Below are positions 15,699 through 23,790 of a DNA stretch of 64,000 bases, in pieces; the first letter of the stretch is position 1; every line of letters begins with the position of its first letter. The translations under genes and the position numbers were made by a program. The notes under the pieces were generated by a model. It searched no databases. It saw only the letters and a program-made list of their open reading frames with translations, and was not told where the DNA came from. The stretch comes from Halorubrum laminariae (GTDB taxonomy: Archaea; Halobacteriota; Halobacteria; Halobacteriales; Haloferacaceae), in contig NZ_JANHDL010000014.1 of assembly GCF_024494655.1 (NCBI RefSeq), positions 24,032-88,031 of the forward strand, given 5' to 3'.

Positions 15699-16681
15699 GA
15701 CTCACCTTCGGTGCGAGTGTGGAACGTTGTACCGGAGCTGAACTCGGTTAACTCATCGATACGACTCTCAAGCTCCTCGATTTCCTTACGAAGTTCTTCG
15801 GCTTCGTCACCGTCGGCCGCAGCAAGTTGGTCTTTGAGCCCCTGAAGCCGCGTCTCCTTACGCTCCTCGTCCACACCAGCCTTGCGGACATACTCTGACT
15901 TCTCAATATCGTACATATCACTCTCAGAAAGTTCCGTCACATCGAGTATAGCCTCTACCTTGTCGCGGTCTACACCCAACACGCGCTCACGGTCGATACC
16001 CGCCTCTTCAAGCGTCTCCAGTACTTTCGCGTCATCCTTCAACGAGCGGTTCCGACGCGTCGTCCGCTGGACGGAGCCAAAAGAGCCTGACACCGGCTGG
16101 TCGTGATGAAGACGAGCTAACAGGACATCAGCCACATCTTGACGGACAGCGTTAGCGTTGCGCTGGACGTCCGATAGCAGCGTGTAAAGATTGACCAGTG
16201 CATCCGTCTCCATCTCTTCGAGCGCAGTGACCGTATGGCGTTCAAGTGCGTCGACGAGGAGCAACGCATCAGCATACACGTCAAGATCCGGTTCTGTCCG
16301 CTCTGTCTCATCAGGTGAGTCGTCGCCACTTGCCAGTTGGGTCGTTGTGGGGCCGTCCTGTTCGACAATACTGCCAGCCTCTTCGTCGATCTCAAACCCT
16401 GGATGGAGACTCAACACAGCCGGGTACGGGGCAGCATCTGGTGGCAGTCGATCGAGTTCGAAGCCGCCTGACTCGTCAGTGACCCGCCGATACAGGCTTT
16501 CAAATTGTTCACGCTGGAGCGGCCGCGTCTCACCCGTCTCCTCAACGTCGATGATGATGCGATGTTCTTGGACGTCGGTGACACGAAACCGCTTGTGTGA
16601 CATCGGCGTGAGCAGCGTCGCCTCTGTTGGGAGGTCCTCGAGTTCTTCCAAGAGCGTGTGCCACGAGGTACGGAACGACAT
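15695..16681 (-). CDS. Hypothetical protein coupled to the CcbP-like gene
   Basis: The protein has 328 residues if ATG 16681 is used. Starts at 16714 and 16777 are also in frame, but a TATA-like TTATAC about 25 bp upstream favours a leaderless 16681 start. The N-terminus has a beta domain (HKRFRVTDVQEHRIIIDVEE), the middle is helical, and the C-terminus is a charged coiled coil (RLQGLKDQLAAADGDEAEEL). No family is recognised. It is translationally coupled to the downstream CcbP-like gene. Confidence 0.6.
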   Translation of the reverse strand: MSFRTSWHTLLEELEDLPTEATLLTPMSHKRFRVTDVQEHRIIIDVEETGETRPLQREQFESLYRRVTDESGGFELDRLPPDAAPYPAVLSLHPGFEIDEEAGSIVEQDGPTTTQLASGDDSPDETERTEPDLDVYADALLLVDALERHTVTALEEMETDALVNLYTLLSDVQRNANAVRQDVADVLLARLHHDQPVSGSFGSVQRTTRRNRSLKDDAKVLETLEEAGIDRERVLGVDRDKVEAILDVTELSESDMYDIEKSEYVRKAGVDEERKETRLQGLKDQLAAADGDEAEELRKEIEELESRIDELTEFSSGTTFHTRTEGES

Positions 16682-16751
16682 ATGCGGTGGTGAGGACAGC
16701 CAGATGTATAACATATCGCCGCTGGTGTGAAGCGTTAAATTACAACGGATG

Positions 16752-16958
16752 GTGGCGAGACAGTTACCGATCGACACGCGATCATCCAGTATGAAACGGC
16801 TAGTGCCGCTTCAATCTTGAACTGCTAGATACGACCGATAGACGGCCTGCAGAAGGAATCTAGCAAATCACGACTGAAGACACACTAGCGGCGAACTAGG
16901 CGTGTGGGAGGAATGTCCCGGCTGTGGCGAGATCGTCGATCCCATCAATGCTCAGTAA
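16752..16958 (+). pseudogene. Zinc-ribbon gene (second copy), 5'-truncated and split by a small insertion
   Basis: It matches 7586-7753 from GGCGAGACAGTTAC onward. After GAAACGGCTAG the reading is interrupted by 81 bp and resumes at CTAGCGGCGAA. The end (CPGCGEIVDPIN...) is preserved to TAA at 16956. The 5' part with the first CxxC is missing. Confidence 0.65.
16800..16888. mobile_element. 81-bp MITE-like insertion with CTAG target duplication
   Basis: CTAG occurs at 16800-16803 and again at 16885-16888, where the intact copy at 7.6 kb has one CTAG. The ends TGCCGCTTCAATC and GACTGAAGACACA are imperfect inverted repeats. A subterminal TGCTAGAT/ATCTAGCA pair is perfect. Confidence 0.6.
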
Positions 16959-17103
16959 ACAGTTCATCCAACAGATCGTCAGATCTGTGCCGTCATCGGC
17001 AACACACCACGAGTGCCGTCACTGTGGATACACCGTCGAGAAGGATGTCGAAGAATGTCCACAGTGTGGCTCTCACGAGATTGCGGCCTACGATTTCGAG
17101 TGA
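16948..17103 (+). CDS. 51-residue zinc-ribbon protein (paralogue of 7743-7898)
   Basis: ATG 16948 to TGA 17101. It is nearly identical to the copy at 7743 (ECRHCGYTVEKDVEECPQCG). Its start still overlaps the remnant of the disrupted upstream zinc-ribbon gene. The frame is intact, so it may still be expressed. Confidence 0.65.
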   Translation: MLSKQFIQQIVRSVPSSATHHECRHCGYTVEKDVEECPQCGSHEIAAYDFE

Positions 17104-17139
17104 TCGCTGAAGTGCTCACAGTTGGTAGAGATGGCCCAA

Positions 17140-17192
17140 TACCTTATGCATCACCCGAGCGCTAAAAGTGGGTCTAGTTGTTACATAAGGTA
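17140..17192 (+). promoter_or_regulatory. Inverted repeat C, copy 2
   Basis: TACCTTATGCATCA (17140-17153) and TGTTACATAAGGTA (17179-17192). The right arm ends on the A of the ATG at 17192. Confidence 0.6.
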
Positions 17193-17539
17193 TGGAACAG
17201 CCGTCATCACCGGCCTCGCTTCCGAAGTATCTCGCAGAGGGCCTCCCCAAACAGGATACGGAGACACTCCAAGAGGTACAGCGCTATATTGAGGCGCTCA
17301 TCGAGTACCGCGACCAGTCAGTTAACACTGACGAACTTCCCGAGACTGCCGAGCCCGTCGACGACTCCGATAGCACCGGAAGCGGGACCGTCGTCAAAGA
17401 GAAAGTTACCTGTGGCGACGGCAGTTGTAAGTGCGCCAGCGGGGATCCCGCAGATATGCACGGCCCGTATCTCTATCGCTACTATCGTGAGAATGGAACG
17501 ATGAAATCGGAGTACGTCGGGAAATCAGGAAGTGAGTAA
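17192..17539 (+). CDS. DUF6788 domain protein (intact copy)
   Basis: The protein has 115 residues. The N-terminal helix region (PKYLAEGLPKQDTETLQEVQ, RYIEALIEYRDQS) is followed by an acidic linker and the DUF6788 knuckle VTCGDGSCKCASGDP, then HGPYLYRYYRENG. It is the only complete one of three copies. The conserved module order is zinc ribbon, zinc ribbon, inverted repeat, DUF6788. The function is unknown. The CxxxxCxC cluster suggests metal binding. Confidence 0.78.
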   Translation: MEQPSSPASLPKYLAEGLPKQDTETLQEVQRYIEALIEYRDQSVNTDELPETAEPVDDSDSTGSGTVVKEKVTCGDGSCKCASGDPADMHGPYLYRYYRENGTMKSEYVGKSGSE

Positions 17540-17588
17540 GTGAATCTCGACGACGCCGGCCCTACAGATAGTTATCAGTAAATCGACT

Positions 17589-18020
17589 TTACAGCGCCCG
17601 TGAGTCGTGTTCGACGATGCTGGCAAACGCAACGTTCTCTTGGACTTGCTCGATTTCGACCGTCGGCTCATCACCGGGTTGACCGCCGGGGACGATCACG
17701 ACGTAGCCCCGTTCAACCTTCGCGATACCGTCACCTTGATCACCGGTCGTCTCGATTGTCACGTCACGTACTTCACCTTCATCTACGGGAGGACCGTCCG
17801 TTGTTGGAGTTGTCTCTTGGGCAGTCGATTGGTGTTGGTCTTGCTGAGCCTTCTGTTCTGTCGGGGATTTCGACGCCAAGATTGCGATGCGATACGTTTC
17901 GTCGGTAGCGAGCGCGTTATGTTTGATTTCACTCGCCGAGATATCGACGACATATGACCCATCACGTTCTTCGATTTGAGCACTGAATACAGAGCGAAGC
18001 GAATCAGAGATTTCAGTCAT
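17589..18020 (-). CDS. TRAM-domain protein
   Basis: The protein has 143 residues. The C-terminal ~65 residues form a TRAM domain (VRDVTIETTGDQGDGIAKVE, RGYVVIVPGG...DEPTVEIEQV), a small beta-barrel that binds RNA or DNA. Haloarchaea have many single-TRAM proteins, some acting as RNA chaperones. The N-terminal half is acidic, with a Gln/Thr-rich linker, and is not recognised. It lies next to the origin region and points away from it. Confidence 0.78.
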   Translation of the reverse strand: MTEISDSLRSVFSAQIEERDGSYVVDISASEIKHNALATDETYRIAILASKSPTEQKAQQDQHQSTAQETTPTTDGPPVDEGEVRDVTIETTGDQGDGIAKVERGYVVIVPGGQPGDEPTVEIEQVQENVAFASIVEHDSRAL

Positions 18021-18411
18021 CGGGTATCAGTAGTATAGGCTACGCAAAGCACCTAAATCCCGTGTGTTATACTCGATTGGTCTTGTTGAAGTCCTTAGCA
18101 GTTGATAGCTTTACGGCCTATATTCAGCATGACCACAAAAAATATCACTTCTTGAGAATTTTATTAGAGCCGGCGATCGTTCTCCTAACCATTTGACAGT
18201 CTCCGGTAATCTGTTTTAACACGCTTGTCGAAGGTGAGTAGAGAGAACGACGACGACAACAAGAGAAGTGCCGTCGACATCAAGCAGGAGCGGCGGGACT
18301 TCTGAGCAACCTGTAGGGCGTATGTCCACCTATCGATGGGAAACGTATAATCAGCTAGCACTGTGACGGAAAGTAACACTGAACGGCTGGCTGTCTCGTT
18401 TCCCTTACTCT

Positions 18412-18875
18412 CCCACCCCTCGTTCCGAGTGTAAGTCTGCCGAAGTGAGTATCTCATCAGTACCAACTACAGTGCTGTAACAGCCGCTGTCTGGCTAGAG
18501 CAGTTGTGAACGTGGCATTTCTTCCGATTGGAGTCGCCGAAAGCGGCCTCGGCTTACCAATATGGCGAAAGTGCGCTACGGTAGCGGACAACACACACAA
18601 TCATAAAGGTACGGGATCGAGATACGGTTCGAGAGGTAGAACCACCAACATCATCTAATTTACAGTCGGAACAAGGGGTGGGTGGGAAGCACCCGAACCA
18701 GACAATCGGTATCAAAACCCCCACGAGATACACTCGGAATGAGGGGGGTCCCCGGCGGCCTTGTTGGATACAGTCGGAACGAGGGGGGCATAACCACATT
18801 CCAACTGTACTACTCTCTGTGGTACGCCCACCGAGAATGAGCTTCACAACAAGATACAGTCGGAACGGGGGTAGA
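18412..18875. other. Replication origin region with origin recognition boxes
   Basis: Five ORB-type repeats of the form TACAGTCGGAACGAGGGG are visible: one inverted at 18412-18436 and four forward at 18659-18684, 18726-18750, 18767-18789 and 18853-18874. They share the core TCGGAA followed by a G-run, the known haloarchaeal Orc1/Cdc6 binding motif. The opposite orientation on the two sides of an AT-richer interval (about 18440-18660) and the adjacent orc1/cdc6 gene fit a haloarchaeal origin. The wider interval 18021-18411 shows no gene. Confidence 0.82.
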
Positions 18876-18905
18876 TATATGTTGGTGGCCCGGATAGCCA
18901 CAGCT

Positions 18906-20168
18906 ATGCCTGACGACGAGCGTGGCGATCCCGCCGACGGCGGGCAGGAGCCGACGGGTGGCGATCCGCTGTTCGCCGAAGCTGGCGTCCTCAACCGGAC
19001 GGAGTTGATCCGGCGTCCCGAACTGCTCGAAATATCGACGGTCCCGGGAAGCGACCGTATCGCTGGGCGCACTGAGCAGATCCAGTACGTCGCCAGCCAC
19101 CTCGGGCCACTCGTGACAAATTCGGAGCCAACCTCAGTGATGATCTACGGAAAAACTGGGACGGGCAAATCTCTCGTAAGCAAACACACGTCTCGCCGCG
19201 TCGTCCGTGAGGCGGAGTCTCGCGGAACAGACGTGGAAATGGTGTACGTCGACTGCGCGCAACACAATACGGAGGCGCAGGCAACGTCAAAGATCGCCCG
19301 TGAGTTGAACGAACTGGCCGGCGAACCCAAGTCGATCCCGATTACCGGACTCGGGCCGTCGCACTACTACTCGTACATCTGGTCGCTACTTGAAGACCAC
19401 TACGACGGTGGGATCGTCATCCTCGACGAGATTGATCAACTCCAGCCGATCGAGGACGCTAACACGCTTCTGATGCAGCTCTCTCGCGCTGGTGAAAGCG
19501 AGAAGACAGAAACCTACATCGGCGTCATCGGTATCTCGAACAAGGTTGAGTGGGGTGACGAATTAAACTCTCGCGTCCTATCATCGCTTGGCAACGAGGA
19601 GACGGTGTTTCCGCCGTACGACGCCGACCAACTCCAGAACATCCTCTCCGCCCGCGAAGATGCGTTTCACGACGGCGTCCTCGCTCCTGAGATTATTCCC
19701 CGAACAGCCGCCCTTGCCGCCCGTGAACACGGTGACGCCCGCAAGGCCGTCCGGATTCTGAAGAACGCCGGGAAACTTGCTGAAAAGGAGGGTGCCGAAC
19801 AGGTACAGGAACACCACGTCAACGAGGCGCAGAAGAAAGCCGAGGTCGATCGGCTTCGTGAACTCCTCGCGACCGACACGCCACACGCTCGATACGTCCT
19901 TTTAGCGCTCGCGGAGCTAACGCAGAACACCGACGAGACGGAATTTCGGACGACGCGTATCTACGACGCCTACGTCGAGGTGTGTGAGCAAGAGGCTGCC
20001 GACCACCTCAAGATCGATCGGGTCCGCGACCTCCTTCGCGAACACGCCTTCAACGACACCGTCGAATCGACGCTGGAAAGCGGCGGCCGAGCCGGTGGGA
20101 CCTACAAGCAGCACCGGCTCCTGAAAGACCCGGCCGTCGTCAAGGAGTCGGTCATGCGGGAGATGTAA
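18906..20168 (+). CDS. Orc1/Cdc6 replication initiator
   Basis: The protein has 420 residues from ATG 18906; ATG 18879 is an alternative 27 bp upstream. AAA+ motifs are clear: Walker A YGKTGTGKS (residues 81-89), Walker B GIVILDEIDQL, sensor region GVIGISNKVEW and a sensor-2 GDARKAVRILK segment. A winged-helix C-terminus follows. It binds ORBs and opens the origin. The first ORB copies lie within 250 bp upstream, so it probably also controls its own promoter. Its presence marks this replicon, or a former replicon integrated here, as having its own origin. Confidence 0.92.
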   Translation: MPDDERGDPADGGQEPTGGDPLFAEAGVLNRTELIRRPELLEISTVPGSDRIAGRTEQIQYVASHLGPLVTNSEPTSVMIYGKTGTGKSLVSKHTSRRVVREAESRGTDVEMVYVDCAQHNTEAQATSKIARELNELAGEPKSIPITGLGPSHYYSYIWSLLEDHYDGGIVILDEIDQLQPIEDANTLLMQLSRAGESEKTETYIGVIGISNKVEWGDELNSRVLSSLGNEETVFPPYDADQLQNILSAREDAFHDGVLAPEIIPRTAALAAREHGDARKAVRILKNAGKLAEKEGAEQVQEHHVNEAQKKAEVDRLRELLATDTPHARYVLLALAELTQNTDETEFRTTRIYDAYVEVCEQEAADHLKIDRVRDLLREHAFNDTVESTLESGGRAGGTYKQHRLLKDPAVVKESVMREM

Positions 20169-20229
20169 TCGTGTACGTCGAGTCTCGCCGGCACGCATAT
20201 TTTATCCGTCCGACACGTGAATCAAAGAT

Positions 20230-20397
20230 ATGGCTGAATCGGAGTCTCAGATGATCTCTGTATCTCTCCCTGAGCCCACCGATGTTCAAGCAGTTCTGAA
20301 TCGGGCCGGAATCAACCATGTCAGTGTCCACGAGCACCGGTTACTGGCCATCTATCACACGACAATTTTTAACGTACGCTCATATCCCTCTCCGTGA
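20230..20397 (+). CDS. 55-residue hypothetical protein
   Basis: A TATA-like ATATTTTAT about 30 bp upstream supports a leaderless ATG 20230. The product starts MAESESQMISVSLPEPTDVQ. Its last ~15 codons run into a tnpB remnant on the other strand, so the original C-terminus may have been replaced. Confidence 0.4.
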   Translation: MAESESQMISVSLPEPTDVQAVLNRAGINHVSVHEHRLLAIYHTTIFNVRSYPSP

Positions 20398-20708
20398 TTC
20401 ATCCGAATGGGGAATAGTTCGCGGATACTGTTGCTTGGACGCCCATATTTGCGGTCCTCATCGCCATAGTATTCCTCGAGTGGGGTGGTCGCTTTGGCAA
20501 CGAGCCGTTGAGTGGTGTTTTTCACGTGGTCACTGCGGTCGACGACAACATCCTTGATGTCGTCCCAATCCCAGCCTTCCTTATCGAGGCGGAAGATTTC
20601 ATTGACGACTCGCCGGGATTCGAGGGTGCCGTCTGTCAGGAGGGATGGATCACCTTCTCGAATGTCGAGTTGGAAATCGAGAGTGTGTGTGAGTCCATCC
20701 GCTTCCAT
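20355..20708 (-). pseudogene. N-terminal fragment of an IS200/IS605 TnpB
   Basis: The frame matches the start of a haloarchaeal TnpB subtype (HTLDFQLDIREGDPSLLTDG, VKNTTQRLVAKATTP). It stops after about 110 residues, so the RuvC-like catalytic core is missing. There is no sign of the rest nearby. Confidence 0.65.
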
Positions 20709-20778
20709 AGTCAGTTATACGATATGTTCTCTTGTAAACCCACCGACTCAGATGGATTTACATAATGTTTGTCGGTAT

Positions 20779-20816
20779 TCACCCTCGGGGTCAAGCCCCG
20801 AGGCACTCTGCCTCGA
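20779..20816 (-). ncRNA. Solo tnpB 3'-end (omegaRNA-scaffold-like) relic, copy 2
   Basis: Reverse complement of the motif at 10961: on the minus strand it reads GAGGCAGAGTGCCTCGGGGC, then TTGACCCCGAGGG and TGAAT. It lies upstream, not downstream, of the TnpB fragment at 20355, so it comes from another element. Confidence 0.45.
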
Positions 20817-20830
20817 AATCTGTAGACGTA

Positions 20831-20876
20831 GATTAACCAACACTGGAGCGCGGAGCCGCGCCTTTGTTGGTTAATC
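20831..20876. repeat. Inverted repeat A, copy 4 (12-bp perfect arms)
   Basis: GATTAACCAACA (20831-20842) and TGTTGGTTAATC (20865-20876), with an inner GCGCGG/CCGCGC stem in the spacer. No leader element B follows. The next gene starts 85 bp downstream. Confidence 0.75.
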
Positions 20877-20960
20877 TGCGATCGAAGAGCGCGTTAGCCG
20901 CTCAATGAGGAAATTATTCCTTGAAGTAAGAATTATATCCTTCACGCTGTAACGTCGAGT

Positions 20961-21494
20961 ATGTCCGAGACAGACACTGCTGATGGGCCGCCCCCCTTCG
21001 AGGATGCGTTCAGCGGCGATGACGTCGAACAACGCATCTACGGCACTATCCTGCAGACCCGGGAGCCGACAACGGCGAGCGCGATCGCCGACAGCGCCGA
21101 CTGTGACCCCAAGACCGCCCGGAAGTATCTAGGGTGGTTCGACGACCTCGGCATCGTCACCCGACACGACGGACATCCAGCCACCTACGAGCGCAACGAT
21201 GCGTACTTCGAGTGGCGACGCATCAATCAGCTCGCAGCCGACCACTCTGTCGAGGACCTGCAGGATCGCGTTCGTGAGCTGACGACGCGCATCACCGAGT
21301 ATGAGGAGGCGTACGACGCCGCGTCACCGGCCGCCGTCGATGCCGTCGCCGCCGCGGAGGGCAGCGATGAGCAAACCATCGACGACGTGTACAGCGACCT
21401 CGCCGACTGGGCGACCGCTCGCGAGGAGCGTGACCGCTACGAACGCGCCCGCCAGCAACGCACGGGTGGCGAGCGCGAACAGGCCTCCGGGTAG
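20961..21494 (+). CDS. Winged-helix protein (DUF7342-like)
   Basis: The protein has 177 residues. The N-terminal ~100 residues form a wHTH-like region (TTASAIADSADCDPKTARKY, LGWFDDLGIVTRHDG). A coiled-coil-like C-terminal region follows (VEDLQDRVRELTTRITEYEE). It resembles a haloarchaeal family, which I believe is DUF7342, that is followed by a second conserved ORF. Here that partner is cut off (21503-21598). A DNA-binding regulator of its own locus is the likely role. Confidence 0.65.
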   Translation: MSETDTADGPPPFEDAFSGDDVEQRIYGTILQTREPTTASAIADSADCDPKTARKYLGWFDDLGIVTRHDGHPATYERNDAYFEWRRINQLAADHSVEDLQDRVRELTTRITEYEEAYDAASPAAVDAVAAAEGSDEQTIDDVYSDLADWATAREERDRYERARQQRTGGEREQASG

Positions 21495-21502
21495 CCCGCT
21501 CG

Positions 21503-21598
21503 ATGGCGCCACCGACAGGCGATGGCGGGAGCCCTGCCCCCATCGACCGCCCTATTCTCGAGTTCCTTCGGACACGGCTCCAAGCCACGGTGTATCCC
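21503..21598 (+). pseudogene. Truncated partner ORF of the winged-helix gene
   Basis: ATG 21503 begins a frame MAPPTGDGGSPAPIDRPILE that looks like a normal protein start. It then runs into unrelated sequence near 21600, where an rfbB fragment begins. It is a deletion or recombination junction. Confidence 0.5.
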
Positions 21599-21607
21599 AA
21601 GCGGTGC

Positions 21608-21885
21608 TCATTACGCGCACCTCAAATAACTTCGAGCCACGCCAGCATACGGAAAAGCTCATCCCGAAGTTCATCACGAACGCCGCCGCCGGCAAGTCGC
21701 TCCTTGTCTACGACGACGGCTCAAACCTCCACGAGTGGATTACGTCGAGGACAACTGTCGTGCGTTCGATCCCGACGTCGGAAAGACGACATCGGTGAGA
21801 TCGACAACATCGGGAATCACGCCGAAAAAACGAATCTCGAAGTCACCGTGGCAATCCTCGACGCCGTCAGTACTGACGGCTGCTC
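21608..21885 (+). pseudogene. Fragment of dTDP-glucose 4,6-dehydratase (rfbB-type)
   Basis: In three successive frames the sequence reads SNNFEPRQHTEKLIPKFITN, LLVYDDGSNLHEWI, then YVEDNCRAFD, and DDIGEIDNIGNHAEKTNLEV. This follows the central and C-terminal RfbB pattern (NNxGPRQxPEKLIPxFI, VYGDGxNxREWIYVEDxC, GExYNIG). Both ends are missing and frameshifts are present. It marks an eroded nucleotide-sugar pathway next to the epimerase genes. Confidence 0.7.
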
Positions 21886-21938
21886 CATACCTTATGTAAC
21901 AATTGGAGCCATACAGTACCTAAGTGATACATAAGGTA
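21870..21938 (-). promoter_or_regulatory. Inverted repeat C, copy 4, with a stub of the DUF6788 gene
   Basis: On the minus strand TACCTTATGTATCA (21938-21925) and TGTTACATAAGGTA (21901-21888) are followed by ATGGAGCAGCCGTCA, the first five codons of the DUF6788 gene. Sequence similarity then ends abruptly in the rfbB fragment. It is a relic of a fourth module copy. Confidence 0.6.
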
Positions 21939-22002
21939 TAAAGACTATTACCACAAATTGTCACCCTCAATCACAACGCTTTCCCCCAACTACCCAACAG
22001 AA

Positions 22003-22920
22003 ATGCCCATGCAGAACAACCGCGTCCTCGTTACGGGCGGCGCCGGCTTCATCGGGTCGAACATCGCGAACCACCTCGCCGACGACAACGACGTGATCGC
22101 CGTCGACGACTGCTACCTCGGCACCCCCGAGAACCTCGACGACGACGTCGAGTTCGTCGAGGCCTCCGTCGTCGACGAGGACCTCCCCACCGATGTCGAC
22201 GTCGTGTTCCACCTCGCGGCGCTCTCCTCCTACAAGATGCACGAGGAGGACCCTACACAGGGCGCCCGCGTCAATGTTGAAGGATTCGTGAACACGATCG
22301 AACAGGCCCGCAAAGACGGCTGTGAGACCGTCGTCTACGCCACTACCTCCTCGATCTACGGTGACCGTACCGAACCCTCCCCTGAGAGCATGGACGTCGA
22401 AGCCCGAACCGGCTACGAGGCCTCCAAGCTCGCGCGTGAGCGCTACGCGGAGTACTTCCACAACTTCCACGGCATGACCCTCGCCGGCCTGCGCTTCTTT
22501 TCGGTGTACCAGGGCTTCGGCGGCGCCGAGGAACACAAAGGCGAGTTCGCCAACACCGTCGCCCAGTTCACCGACAAAATCGCCAATGGCGAACGCCCGG
22601 AACTGTTCGGCGACGGCAGCCAGACCCGGGACTTCACCCACGTCGACGATGTCGTCCGCGCCTGCGAACTCGCCGCCGATCACGAACTGCAGGGCATCTA
22701 CAACGTCGGGACGGCCAAGAGCTACACGTTCAACAAGATGGTCGCGATGATCAACGACGAACTCGGTACCAACGTGGATCCGAAGTACATCGAGAACCCG
22801 CTGGCAGTGTACGTTCACGACACGATGGCCGACTACTCGAAACTCCACGAGACCACGGGCTGGGAACCCGAGATTGACTTCGAAGAGGGTGTCGCCCGCG
22901 TCTGCGAGTCCTACCAGTAG
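22003..22920 (+). CDS. NAD-dependent epimerase/dehydratase (UDP-sugar epimerase-like)
   Basis: The protein has 305 residues from ATG 22003 (ATG 22009 is also possible). It is an extended SDR: VTGGAGFIGSN (residues 10-20), TTSSIYGD around 115-121, and the catalytic YEASK (Y138, K142). The C-terminal part has GDGSQTRDFTHVDDVVRACE and IYNVGT, typical of GalE/UDP-glucuronate epimerase-like enzymes. The substrate is unknown. Next to a second epimerase, a PAPS-reductase-like gene and a GT2 enzyme, it likely supplies a sugar nucleotide for surface glycans. The very GC-rich codon use contrasts with the AT-richer DNA before it. Confidence 0.85.
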   Translation: MPMQNNRVLVTGGAGFIGSNIANHLADDNDVIAVDDCYLGTPENLDDDVEFVEASVVDEDLPTDVDVVFHLAALSSYKMHEEDPTQGARVNVEGFVNTIEQARKDGCETVVYATTSSIYGDRTEPSPESMDVEARTGYEASKLARERYAEYFHNFHGMTLAGLRFFSVYQGFGGAEEHKGEFANTVAQFTDKIANGERPELFGDGSQTRDFTHVDDVVRACELAADHELQGIYNVGTAKSYTFNKMVAMINDELGTNVDPKYIENPLAVYVHDTMADYSKLHETTGWEPEIDFEEGVARVCESYQ

Positions 22921-23021
22921 CCGACTATCGAGCCACGATCGACGACGCCTGGTGACGATACTACCCAACTATCGTTTTCTCCAGCAAAGCTAGTTACACA
23001 TGTCGCCACGTACCCACCACC

Positions 23022-23150
23022 ATGACTACCAGCGATCCCCCGGGAAACCTCTGGGAGGGCGACGTGATCGAACGGTTCTGGCGTTCGTTCGTCGGGCGGT
23101 TGAGAGAGAGTCTCTGGCCGTTCTCGGAGTATACGAACGGCTCGAATTAA
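23022..23150 (+). CDS. 42-residue hypothetical protein
   Basis: ATG 23022 to TAA 23148. The product contains WEGDVIERFWRSFVGRLRES, an amphipathic helix. The frame has typical codon use. No family is recognised. Confidence 0.4.
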   Translation: MTTSDPPGNLWEGDVIERFWRSFVGRLRESLWPFSEYTNGSN

Positions 23151-23172
23151 CGTGTGCTTAAACGCGTAATTT

Positions 23173-23225
23173 GGATTATACAGATTCGAGGAGAATACTG
23201 GTGGCTTTAGCCACCAGATGAATCC
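23173..23225. repeat. Structured hairpin, IS-end-like (second copy at 46241)
   Basis: ATTCGAGGAGAATACTGG is followed by TGGCTTTAGCCACCAG and GAATCC. The GGTGGCT/AGCCACC stem is perfect, and an outer GGATT...AATCC pair closes it. The first 30 bases recur at 46241-46272, where the right half is lost next to an IS630. It is probably the 3' end of a lost IS605-type element or a terminator. Confidence 0.45.
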
Positions 23226-23790
23226 GACAACATCCGACACACACCACGCCCAGACACTCTGGTGAGAGTTCTACTCAGTAGTTTGAAGTGGCAGGCAATC
23301 CTGTATCCGAGTAGGAATCAGGCTCGGAACAGAGTGATTCCGCCTCGTCCTACGATGGCGGCCTGTTCGCCCCAAGCAACCAAGCAATAATCGGAACCAG
23401 TCAATGACCGCCCGATTCTCACAGAGTCGGTGCGGAGTTGACTGCTGTACGCAGACAAAGTAACTCCGAGTCCGTCGAAGTCTGCCGGACTCCCCATGGC
23501 AAAAACAACACGGGGAGTCCGAACACGACCGAGGCTAGGAGTACTGGGGGCTTGGCACTCCCAGCAGTCCCACCCGCTTAGACCGTGAGCATCCCCACGG
23601 ATTCTTACCGTTCGGATGCTTGGTGGAACTGCAAACCTGAAATCTCCAACACTCAGGATTCCTCCGCGGTTACCCGGAGGAGGATGTCAATTCACAACTG
23701 TCAAAATGGTTTTTGAGATATCGGTGAGGGTTGGCTCCGCGATCCGTCGTAGTAGATAAGGAGACAGGCGAACGGACGGCAGGTCCGGCC
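23226..23790. other. Gene-free stretch, probable IS200/IS605 remnant
   Basis: There is no convincing gene. Near the right side, GGATTCCTCCGCGG with CCGGAGGAGGATGTCAA (about 23658-23690) forms a CCTCCG/CGGAGG hairpin. It ends like the right ends of haloarchaeal IS200/IS605 elements; compare the end near 29965. The region before it may be a decayed tnpB or guide-RNA segment. Confidence 0.35.

Noticed and set aside
18185..18466. 93-codon minus-strand frame in the origin region
   Set aside because: It overlaps an ORB and has no protein-like composition; the conserved feature is the ORB itself.
21967..22968. 333-codon minus-strand frame opposite the epimerase
   Set aside because: Shadow frame; the plus strand has a full SDR with catalytic YxxxK.
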